Shown here: positions 27,650-35,034 of the stretch, piece after piece
How the letters are laid out: each line of letters begins with the position of its first letter
Numbering within the stretch: the first letter of the stretch is position 1
Assembly (NCBI GenBank): GCA_902826575.1
Contig: CADEFJ010000003.1
Coordinates: forward strand, 1 to 64,000
DNA length: 64,000 nucleotides
Direction: 5' to 3'
DNA from: an uncultured Pseudomonadota bacterium
GTDB taxonomy: Bacteria; Pseudomonadota; Gammaproteobacteria; Steroidobacterales; Steroidobacteraceae
The notes under the pieces: generated by a model
What the model was told of the DNA's origin: nothing
The model's input: the letters and a program-made list of their open reading frames with translations, nothing else
The model's database searches: none
Position numbers and translations under genes: made by a program

Positions 27650-29062
27650 CTAGAACACGCGCACGTTCTTGAACTGCCAGGGATCGCTCTTGTCGATGTC
27701 CTCCGGGAGGACGCGCTCGCGATCCGAGAGCGGTGTCCAGTCGGTGTACTCGCCGTGCAGGGTGCCGAGATACGGCGTGCAGATTTCGAGCAGGCGCTTG
27801 TAGTCGAGGTCGTCCGGTTCCATCAGGCCGCTGTTCGGGTTTTCCATCGCCCAGACCATGCCCGCGAGGCACGAAACGGTGACCTGAAGGCTGGTCGCCT
27901 GGTTGTAAGGCGCGAGCTTGCGCGCTTCCTCCACGGTCAGCTGCGAGCCATACCAGTAGGCATTCTTCTTGTGGCCCGCGATCAGCACGCCGAGTTCGTC
28001 CATGCCGCTCACGATGTCGTCCATCATGATGCGGGTCTCGTCCTGGATCTGCCAGTTGCGGCCCTGCAGCTCCCATACCGACAGCACCGCCGCGTCCGAC
28101 GGGTGATAGGCGTAATGCACGGTCGGGCGGTAGACCGGCTGCATGCTCTCGGTCACGGTCAGGTAATCGGCGATCGAGATCGACTCGCCGTGCGTGATCA
28201 GGAACGACATGATGTGGCCGGCCTTCGGGGTCCAGGTGCGCACGCGCGTGGCCGCGCCCGGCTGCATCAGGTAGATCGCGGCACCGCAGCCACTTTCATG
28301 GCGCTTGCCGTCACGCGGGAAATTGCGCTCGTGCGTCCCCCAGCCGAGTTCGGCCGGCTGGCAGCCCTCGCCGACGAAGCCATCGACCGACCAGGTGTTG
28401 ACGAATTCGTTGACCTTCTTCGGCCGGCTCGACACCTGCGTGTCGCGCTCGGCGATGTGGATCGTGGTCACGCCGAGCTGGCGCGCCAGCTTGGCCCACT
28501 CGGTGCGGCTCTTCGGTGCAGCCTCGATGCCGAGGTCGCCCGCGATGTTGACCAGCGCCTGCTTGACGAAGTGCGAGACGAGACCGGGATTGGCGCCATG
28601 CGTGATCACCGCGGTCGGCGCGCGTACCTGGCCGCTGCGCAACGCGAGGGCGGCCTCGCGCAACGCGTAGTTGGTGCGCTGTGCGGGAGTCATCGTCGGG
28701 GACGTGTAACCGCCGGCCCACGGCTCGATGCAGGTATCGAGGTACATCGCGCCGCGTTCCCAGCAGTACTTGACGAGCGCGATGCTCGAAACGTCGACCG
28801 ACACGTTCAGCACGAAATCGCCGCGACCGACATTGGCGTCGAGGATGCGGCGGAAGTTCTCACGCGTGAGCGCTTCCCTGATGAACTTGATGCCGTACTG
28901 CTCGGCCTCGCTGCGGCCGCGGTCGTCGGCGGTGATGATGGAAATGCGGCTCGGGTCGATACCGATGTGCCGCAGGATCAGCGGCATCACGCCCTGGCCG
29001 ATGCTGCCGAAGCCGATCAGGACGATGCGTGCGGGAAACTCGATGTAAACCTTGCCGGCCAT
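27650..29062 (-). CDS. hss: Homospermidine synthase
   Basis: A 470-residue NAD-dependent enzyme that makes sym-homospermidine from two putrescines. The Rossmann start reads RIVLIGFGSIGQGVMPL at about residues 12-28. Characteristic segments are EPWAGGY near 113 and ITHGANPGLVSHFVKQ near 155, with a long C-terminal domain typical of bacterial Hss. This separates it from saccharopine dehydrogenase and carboxynorspermidine synthase. It heads an apparent Hss-SugE-GNAT operon, and speA (arginine decarboxylase) lies 1.6 kb away on the other strand. Confidence 0.93.
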   Translation of the reverse strand: MAGKVYIEFPARIVLIGFGSIGQGVMPLILRHIGIDPSRISIITADDRGRSEAEQYGIKFIREALTRENFRRILDANVGRGDFVLNVSVDVSSIALVKYCWERGAMYLDTCIEPWAGGYTSPTMTPAQRTNYALREAALALRSGQVRAPTAVITHGANPGLVSHFVKQALVNIAGDLGIEAAPKSRTEWAKLARQLGVTTIHIAERDTQVSSRPKKVNEFVNTWSVDGFVGEGCQPAELGWGTHERNFPRDGKRHESGCGAAIYLMQPGAATRVRTWTPKAGHIMSFLITHGESISIADYLTVTESMQPVYRPTVHYAYHPSDAAVLSVWELQGRNWQIQDETRIMMDDIVSGMDELGVLIAGHKKNAYWYGSQLTVEEARKLAPYNQATSLQVTVSCLAGMVWAMENPNSGLMEPDDLDYKRLLEICTPYLGTLHGEYTDWTPLSDRERVLPEDIDKSDPWQFKNVRVF

Positions 29063-29100
29063 TCTTCAGTGCACCTGCGACAAACGTGCGCGGAAGGTTA

Positions 29101-29778
29101 TCAACCGCGCTGCGTGCTGGCCAGCCAATGCGGTGGATAGGTCCTGTCGTAGCCGGGCAAGGCCGCGACGCGATCGAGCCAGCGTCCGAGCGAGGGGTAG
29201 TTCACCTCGACGGGCATGAATCGCGAAGCGAGCACGCCGGCGCCCGGCCGCTGCAATGCGCGCAGCAGCACCATGATGGCCGGATAGATCACCATGTCCG
29301 CCGCCGAGTACGCATCGCCGACGATCCAGTCGCCTCTCGACAAGCGGCCCTCGATCGTGCGTGCCTCACTCGCGACCGCGAGCATCGCGCGGGTCAGCTC
29401 GCCCACGTTGTCTTCGCTGACGCCCGGTCCGAACAGGGCGCGGGCGATTTTCACCAGGTGTTCCTGGGCGTACGCTTCGAACTCGCAGATCACGCGCATG
29501 ATCACGCCGGCCTCCTCGGGAGTGCGCCCGAAGATCGGCGGATCGGGATACTTGAGATCGAGGTAAAGGAGCACGGCGACGGACTCGAAGACCACGTAAT
29601 CATTGTCTTTCAGTATCGGCAGGCGCCCGCGCGGGTTCATCGCGACGATGTGCGGCGCCTTGTGCTCCTGCTTGGAGAACTGCAACAGGTGGCTCGAGTA
29701 CTCGAGCCGCTTGTGCTCGAGTGCGAGCAGGACCCGCCAGCTGTAAGGGCTGCCACTGCCCCAGTACACGTCGATCAT
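29101..29778 (-). CDS. Glutathione S-transferase family protein
   Basis: A 225-residue GST. The N-terminal thioredoxin-like domain starts IDVYWGSGSPYSWRVLLALEH and has the cis-Pro motif RGRLPIL near 52 and the glutathione-binding ESVAVLLYLD near 66. The helical C-terminal domain has the N-capping DAYSAADMVIYP motif. The catalytic position near residue 10 is a Ser (SGSPYSWR), as in many bacterial GSTs. It lies 38 bp upstream of the homospermidine synthase gene on the same strand. The substrate is unknown. Confidence 0.9.
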   Translation of the reverse strand: MIDVYWGSGSPYSWRVLLALEHKRLEYSSHLLQFSKQEHKAPHIVAMNPRGRLPILKDNDYVVFESVAVLLYLDLKYPDPPIFGRTPEEAGVIMRVICEFEAYAQEHLVKIARALFGPGVSEDNVGELTRAMLAVASEARTIEGRLSRGDWIVGDAYSAADMVIYPAIMVLLRALQRPGAGVLASRFMPVEVNYPSLGRWLDRVAALPGYDRTYPPHWLASTQRG

Positions 29779-29823
29779 GACTGATGAATTGTAGTGGCCA
29801 CGATTTCAGTCGAGAATTGTCTC

Positions 29824-30672
29824 ATGTATTCGACCCTCATCGATGTTTCGCAGCTGGGCGCCTTGCTGGGCCGCCCCGAAGTGGTGATCCTCGACTGCCG
29901 TTTCGAGCTCGCCAATCCCGACGCCGGCGCCGCCGCCTACGCGCAGGGACACATTCCAGGCGCGCAGTACGTGCACCTCGAGCGCGACCTGTCGGGCCCT
30001 GCCGGACCTGCCACCGGCCGCCATCCGCTGCCGGATCCCGATCGCCTGGCGAACACCTTTGGCCGCTGGGGCATCAATTCGAACGTGCAGGTGATCGCTT
30101 ACGACGCCGGCCCGGGCGCCTATGCCGCGCGCGCCTGGTGGCTGCTGCGCTGGCTCGGCCACGAGGCCATCGCCGTGTTGAACGGCGGCTTCGCCGCCTG
30201 GCAGGCGGCGGGCATGGCGGTGGAGACCATCGCGCGCCGCCGCGACCCCCGCCTCTACGTTCCGCGGCTGCAGGCCGATCGCGCGGTGGGCGCGACCGAA
30301 GTCGCCGAGGAACTCGCGGCCGGGCGCGTGCTGCTCGTCGATGCACGCGGCGCCGATCGCTTCGCCGGACAGAACGAGACGATCGATACGGTCGCCGGCC
30401 ACGTGCCGGGAGCGCGCAATCGTCCGTTCACCGCCAACCTGGGTCCCGACGGGCGCTTCCTGCCCGCCGACACGCTGCGTGAACAGTGGACTGCGCTGCT
30501 GGCGGGCCGTTCGGTGGGCGACCTCGTGTCGATGTGCGGCTCCGGCGTCACCGCCTGCCACAACCTGCTCGCGCTGGAACACGCCGGGCTACCGGGCGGA
30601 CGGCACTTTCCCGGATCGTGGAGCGAATGGATCAGCGACCCGTCGCGGCCTGTCGCGACGGGCGACGACTGA
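29824..30672 (+). CDS. Two-domain sulfurtransferase, probable 3-mercaptopyruvate sulfurtransferase
   Basis: A 282-residue tandem rhodanese. The first domain is catalytically silent (DCRFELANPDAG). The second carries the active loop CGSGVTACHN with the persulfide Cys238. The CGSGVT loop is typical of mercaptopyruvate-using enzymes, whereas thiosulfate rhodaneses have CRxGxT-like loops. The ATG at 29824 gives the usual N-terminus; a GTG ten codons earlier is less likely. It lies 45 bp from the divergent GST start and 37 bp before speA. Confidence 0.92.
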   Translation: MYSTLIDVSQLGALLGRPEVVILDCRFELANPDAGAAAYAQGHIPGAQYVHLERDLSGPAGPATGRHPLPDPDRLANTFGRWGINSNVQVIAYDAGPGAYAARAWWLLRWLGHEAIAVLNGGFAAWQAAGMAVETIARRRDPRLYVPRLQADRAVGATEVAEELAAGRVLLVDARGADRFAGQNETIDTVAGHVPGARNRPFTANLGPDGRFLPADTLREQWTALLAGRSVGDLVSMCGSGVTACHNLLALEHAGLPGGRHFPGSWSEWISDPSRPVATGDD

Positions 30673-30709
30673 TTTGCTATCGTGCGCGCCCTTTTTCCGG
30701 AAGCATCCC

Positions 30710-32659
30710 GTGGTAGCTGAAGTGAAGTCGGGCCTGAAGCAGGGCTGGAGCACCGACGACTCCGCCGAGCTGTATCAGGTCAGGGCCTGGGGCAAGGGTT
30801 ATTTCGCGGTCAATGCGGCGGGCCATGTCGTCGTGCGGCCGGACACCACGGCGGCCCACGAAATCGACCTGTTCGAGGTCGTCGAGGGCCTCAAGGCGCG
30901 CGACCTCACGGCACCAGTCGTCGTGCGTTTCTCCGACATCCTCGCCCACCGGTTGCGCCACCTCGCCAGCGCCTTCGCGCACGCGATTGCCGAGAACGAG
31001 TACCAGAACCGTTACGCCGCTGTGTTTCCGATCAAGGTGAACCAGCAGCGCCTGGTGGTCGAGGAAGTGTTCCGTTATGGCGCCGAGCACGGCTTCGGCC
31101 TCGAGGTGGGCTCGAAGCCCGAACTGCTCGCCGTGATGGCGATGACCGAGGGTTCCTCCGACCGGCTGATCATCTGCAATGGTTTCAAGGACTACAGCTA
31201 CATCGAGGCGGTGATCCTCGCGACCAAGCTGGGCCGCACCATCATCCCGGTGGTCGAGAACTTCTCCGAGCTGAACCTGATCCTGCAGCACGCCGAGAAG
31301 TACGCGGTGCGCCCGCGCATCGGCGTGCGCGTCAAGCTCTCGAGCGAGGGCTCGGGCCGCTGGCGCGACTCGGCGGGCGAGAAGTCGAAGTTCGGCCTGT
31401 TCATCACCGAGATCCTCGAACTGGTCGAGGTACTGCGCGCGCGCGACATGCTCGACTGCCTGCAGCTCGTGCACTGCCATCCCGGCAGCCAGCTGCAGGA
31501 CATCCGCCGCGTCAAGGACGCCGTGAACGAGCTGGCGCACGTGTACGCCGAGCTGTCGAACCTCGGCGCCGGCCTGCGCTACATCGACGTGGGCGGCGGC
31601 CTCGGCGTCGACTACGACGGCAGCGGCACCAACTTCCCCTCGTCGATGAACTACTCCGTCAACGAGTACGCGAACGACGTCGTGTACCGGGTCGCGAGCG
31701 TGTGCAATGCGCGCGGCATCGCCCACCCGATGATCATCAGCGAATCGGGCCGCGCGATCGCCGCGCAGCACAGCGTGCTGATCTTCAACACGCTCGGCAC
31801 GTCAAGGCTCGACCGCTTCCGCGTCTCGGGCAAGGTGGAAACCGACCACGATGGCGGCCCCGACCTGCCGCAGCCGGTACAGGACCTGTTCGAGGCGTAC
31901 TCGACGATCAGCGCGCGCACGCTGGTCGAGTGCTACCACGACGCGATCACCGCGCGCGAGCAGGTGCTGCAGATGTTCAACCTGGGACTCGTGTCGCTCG
32001 CGGTTCGCGGCCTCGCCGAGCGGCTGTACTGGGCCACCTGTGCGCGCATCCGCGACCTGTGCCGCAAGCTCGACGAGACGCCCGAGGAACTCGCCGGCCT
32101 CGAGGAGATCCTCTCCGACATCTATTTCTGCAACTTCTCCGTTTTCCAGTCGCTGCCCGACAGCTGGGCAATCGACCAACTGTTCCCGATCATGCCGATC
32201 CACCGGCTCGACGAGCGCCCGATGAGGAAGGGTGTGCTCGCCGACATCACCTGCGATTCCGACGGCAAGATCGACCGCTTCGTCTCGCCGCGCGATGTGA
32301 AGCGCACGCTCGAGCTGCACGAGGTGGGCAACGGCGACGAGTACTACCTCGCCGCCTTCCTCGTCGGCGCGTACCAGGAAACACTGGGCGACCTGCACAA
32401 CCTGTTCGGCGACACGCACGTGGTGCACATCCGCCTGCACGACGAAGGCGGCTGGGCGATCGACGAGGTCGTCAAGGGCGATACCGCCAACAAGGTCCTC
32501 GAGTACATGGAATACGATGTCGAGGAGCTCTATCCGGCACTGTCCCGGGACTGCGAGCGCGCGATCCGCGCCGGGCGCATGACGATCACCGAGAGCCAGG
32601 CGCTGAAGCGCTTCTACGAAGGTGAACTGAACGGTTACGCCTACCTCGAGCCCGCCTGA
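30710..32659 (+). CDS. speA: Biosynthetic arginine decarboxylase SpeA
   Basis: A 649-residue fold-III PLP enzyme that converts arginine to agmatine, the first step of agmatine-route putrescine synthesis. The PLP lysine is in FPIKVNQQ (Lys109). HCHPGSQ near 255 and the GGGLGVDYDG glycine loop near 300 bind the phosphate. The C-terminal ESGRAIAAQHS and CDSDGKID blocks are typical of SpeA and not of the inducible AdiA. The GTG at 30710 fits the expected length; longer in-frame extensions run into the sulfurtransferase gene. Agmatine-processing genes are not in the window. Confidence 0.95.
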   Translation: MVAEVKSGLKQGWSTDDSAELYQVRAWGKGYFAVNAAGHVVVRPDTTAAHEIDLFEVVEGLKARDLTAPVVVRFSDILAHRLRHLASAFAHAIAENEYQNRYAAVFPIKVNQQRLVVEEVFRYGAEHGFGLEVGSKPELLAVMAMTEGSSDRLIICNGFKDYSYIEAVILATKLGRTIIPVVENFSELNLILQHAEKYAVRPRIGVRVKLSSEGSGRWRDSAGEKSKFGLFITEILELVEVLRARDMLDCLQLVHCHPGSQLQDIRRVKDAVNELAHVYAELSNLGAGLRYIDVGGGLGVDYDGSGTNFPSSMNYSVNEYANDVVYRVASVCNARGIAHPMIISESGRAIAAQHSVLIFNTLGTSRLDRFRVSGKVETDHDGGPDLPQPVQDLFEAYSTISARTLVECYHDAITAREQVLQMFNLGLVSLAVRGLAERLYWATCARIRDLCRKLDETPEELAGLEEILSDIYFCNFSVFQSLPDSWAIDQLFPIMPIHRLDERPMRKGVLADITCDSDGKIDRFVSPRDVKRTLELHEVGNGDEYYLAAFLVGAYQETLGDLHNLFGDTHVVHIRLHDEGGWAIDEVVKGDTANKVLEYMEYDVEELYPALSRDCERAIRAGRMTITESQALKRFYEGELNGYAYLEPA

Positions 32660-32707
32660 GCCCGCCGCGGGGCGAGCGCTGCCGCGATCAGCCTGTGGAC
32701 ACACGAG

Positions 32708-32729
32708 CCGGCCGGGGAATGCCGGCCGG
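32708..32729. other. GC-rich inverted repeat after speA
   Basis: CCGGCCGG at 32708-32715 repeats at 32722-32729 with a 6-nt spacer and can fold into an 8-bp hairpin. It lies about 50 bp after the speA stop and 60 bp before the DUF1838 start. There is no T-run, so it may be a weak terminator for speA or a neutral repeat. Confidence 0.35.
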
Positions 32730-32789
32730 ACAATGCGCCTGCCGCGCGACTACCATGTCCGGGCCATAAACATGCCGAGGGTTCCACCG

Positions 32790-33692
32790 ATGAGCCATGC
32801 CCCGACCCTGCTGAAGCGCCTGCTGCTCACCACCGGTCTGTTCGCGGTCGCCGCCACCGCGCACGCCGGCAAGATCGATCTCGAGACTCCCGAGGGCGCG
32901 AACCTCGCCATGCGCAAGGTGCAATGCTCCCTGAAGGACAACGAGCCGGTCACCTATTACTGGAACGGCGAGGTATACAGCCGCGTCGAGGGCGAGGCCG
33001 ACCGCAAGCTGTTCCGTTTCGAGGCCATGAACATCCGCACCTGTGTCACGGTGAACGACCCGCAGAAGGGCACCGGCTGGCGGCTCGTGTCGCGCGAGCT
33101 GCTCCTGTACATGGATCCGAAGACCGGTGAAGTGCTCGACACCTGGGAGAATCCCTGGACCGGCAAGCCGGTGAAGGTCCTGCATATCGACAACGACCCG
33201 GTGAACCAGCCCGCCATGTTCGCCGTGGGCCGCGACGGCAAGCCGATGACCTGGCCCGCCCGCTCGCTCGGCGACAACTGGTGGCTGACCCTCACGATTC
33301 CGCTCTTCTACAACAATCCGCTCGGCGGTCCATACCAGGCGTACATCGGCGGCATCTACCATGCGACGGAAATGTTCAATTTCATGGGCGACGTGTCCGA
33401 CCTCGTGAACGACAAGCGGGACACCGCGGCCGTACGCGTCGGCTGGGTGCGCCAGTCGGGCTGGCTGCCGTGGATGGAAATGGGCGGCCGGCCGGGCCTC
33501 GTCTATTTCCATGCCGCGGGTCGCAAGATCGAGCGCTTCGCCGACCTGCCGCACATCCTCCAGCACGAGATCGCGACGAATTATCCGAAGTACGCATCGC
33601 CGCCACCGGGCGATGACGCGCGGCCGAACGAGACCAGCTGGACCTACTTCATGAAGAAGGTGCCGCCGCCGGCCCCTCCTGCCCGTCATTGA
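32790..33692 (+). CDS. DUF1838 family exported protein
   Basis: A 300-residue protein with a Sec signal (LLKRLLLTTGLFAVAATAHA). It matches the DUF1838 family: conserved TYYWNGEVYSRVEGE near 52-66 and a Trp/Pro-rich centre with WENPWTGKPVKVLHIDNDPV near 110-130. The C-terminus has GWLPWMEMGGRPGLVYFH, a probable beta-barrel or ligand pocket. No enzymatic motif is recognised. The ATG at 32790 is preferred; an alternative at 32772 would add six residues. A good terminator follows the gene, so it is probably monocistronic. Confidence 0.82.
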   Translation: MSHAPTLLKRLLLTTGLFAVAATAHAGKIDLETPEGANLAMRKVQCSLKDNEPVTYYWNGEVYSRVEGEADRKLFRFEAMNIRTCVTVNDPQKGTGWRLVSRELLLYMDPKTGEVLDTWENPWTGKPVKVLHIDNDPVNQPAMFAVGRDGKPMTWPARSLGDNWWLTLTIPLFYNNPLGGPYQAYIGGIYHATEMFNFMGDVSDLVNDKRDTAAVRVGWVRQSGWLPWMEMGGRPGLVYFHAAGRKIERFADLPHILQHEIATNYPKYASPPPGDDARPNETSWTYFMKKVPPPAPPARH

Positions 33693-33697
33693 TGAGC

Positions 33698-33726
33698 ACC
33701 GGGGCCGGCCCGTCCGGCCCCGGTTT
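33698..33726 (+). terminator. Rho-independent terminator after DUF1838
   Basis: An 11-bp perfect stem ACCGGGGCCGG/CCGGCCCCGGT (33698-33708 with 33714-33724), a 5-nt loop and a short T-run, TTT. It begins six bases after the DUF1838 stop. The strong stem with a weak U-tract fits a terminator in a high-GC genome. Confidence 0.65.
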
Positions 33727-33785
33727 GCCTGGCCGCGGGAGCAGGGTTAGCATCGATCCGTCGGCCTTGCAGACGGGATGACGCG

Positions 33786-34067
33786 ATGACGACGATCTAT
33801 GTCGGGAACCTGCCTTTCTCTGCGACGGAACAGGATGTCCGGGTGCTCTTCGAGGCGCACGGCACGGTCGAGTCGGTCAAGCTGATCAACGATCGCGAAA
33901 CCGGCCGCCCGCGCGGCTTCGGTTTCGTCGAAATGCCCGAGGGCGATGCCCGGTCCGCAATCCAGGCGACGAATGGCCGGGAGATGGACGGTCGGGCCCT
34001 GCGCGTGAACGAAGCGCAGGAGCGACCGCAACGGCTGCGAACCAATGGCGGGCCGTTCCGCCGCTGA
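33786..34067 (+). CDS. Single-RRM RNA-binding protein
   Basis: A 93-residue cytosolic RNA recognition motif protein. RNP2 is IYVGNL at the N-terminus and RNP1 is RGFGFVEM near 43-50, with the aromatic residues used for RNA stacking intact. The short basic tail (QERPQRLRTNGGPFRR) resembles the bacterial Rbp group, which includes cold-responsive proteins. It is flanked by an upstream terminator and a 96-bp gap, so it is probably transcribed alone. RNA targets are unknown. Confidence 0.92.
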   Translation: MTTIYVGNLPFSATEQDVRVLFEAHGTVESVKLINDRETGRPRGFGFVEMPEGDARSAIQATNGREMDGRALRVNEAQERPQRLRTNGGPFRR

Positions 34068-34163
34068 CCCTTGGCTGCCGGCCCCGGGAGATTGCGCCCG
34101 CGCGGTCTTTACCTCGTGACGCTTGCCGGGCTACGGTAGGGCCCTCGGCAAAGGGGTACATCG

Positions 34164-35003
34164 ATGGCACACGGGATCAGGTCAATGATGTTCGCGATGG
34201 CAGGTGTCATCGCACTGGCGGCTTGCGCGGCGACGACGAGCACCCGCACCACGACGGCGGCCAGTCTCGACCGCATCCTCGCCGGCGATCACCGCAGCGC
34301 GGAGAACCGTGCGCGAGACATGTACCGCCATCCGCGCGAGACCCTGCTGTTCTTCGGCATCCGTCCCGAGCAGACCGTCGTCGAGATCTGGCCGAGCAGC
34401 GGCTGGTACACCGAAGTGATTGCCCCGCTGGTCCAGGGCAAGGGCAAGTACTACGCCGCGCACGTGCCCCCGAATCCGGACAACGAAGGCGTCACTCGCG
34501 CACTCAAGAACTACGCCGACAAGCTCGCGGCCCGTCCCGACCTGTACGGCGGCGTGACCGTCACTGCGCTCGGCCCGGGCAGTACAGCCGATATCGCCCC
34601 CCCCGGAAGCGCAGATCTCGTCGTGAGCTTCCGCAACCTGCACAACTGGATGGCCCGCGACTTCGCTCCGGACGCGATTGCGGCGATGTACAAGGCACTG
34701 AAGCCTGGCGGCGTGCTCGGCATCGTCGAACATCGCGGCAATCCCGCGGTCCCGCAGGATCCGAAGGCCGCGAACGGCTACGTGAACGAGGACTACGCGA
34801 TCCGCATGATCGAGGCGGCGGGCTTCCGGCTGGTGGCGAAGTCCGAGGTGAATGCGAACCCGAAGGACACGAAGGATTACGAGAAGGGCGTGTGGACGCT
34901 GCCGCCGCGGTTCGCGGCCGGCGACGTGGACCGCGAGAAGTACGCGGCGATCGGCGAGAGCGACCGCTTCACGCTGAAGTTCATCAAGCCGTCGGGGAAA
35001 TAG
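34164..35003 (+). CDS. Predicted lipoprotein class I SAM methyltransferase
   Basis: A 279-residue Rossmann methyltransferase. Motif I reads VVEIWPSSGWYTEVI near 72 and motif IV reads SADLVVSFRNLHNWM near 145, followed by LKPGGVLGIVEH. It belongs to a predicted methyltransferase group that often carries a signal. Here residues 8-21 are hydrophobic and end in the lipobox LAAC (Cys21), then a Thr-rich linker. Export would place it away from the cytosolic SAM pool, so either the anchor is atypical or the protein binds another ligand. The ATG at 34164 follows an AAAGGGG site. Confidence 0.8.
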   Translation: MAHGIRSMMFAMAGVIALAACAATTSTRTTTAASLDRILAGDHRSAENRARDMYRHPRETLLFFGIRPEQTVVEIWPSSGWYTEVIAPLVQGKGKYYAAHVPPNPDNEGVTRALKNYADKLAARPDLYGGVTVTALGPGSTADIAPPGSADLVVSFRNLHNWMARDFAPDAIAAMYKALKPGGVLGIVEHRGNPAVPQDPKAANGYVNEDYAIRMIEAAGFRLVAKSEVNANPKDTKDYEKGVWTLPPRFAAGDVDREKYAAIGESDRFTLKFIKPSGK

Positions 35004-35012
35004 CCGGGGCAC

Positions 35013-35034
35013 GCGCCGCCGCGCGGCGGCGCGC
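35013..35034. other. Perfect 22-bp palindrome between convergent genes
   Basis: CGCGCCGCCGC and its exact complement form 11-bp arms with no spacer, lying exactly between the methyltransferase stop (35003) and the helicase stop (35035). It could fold in RNA as a 9-bp stem with a tetraloop. It may serve as a shared termination structure, although no T-run is present on either side. Confidence 0.45.
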
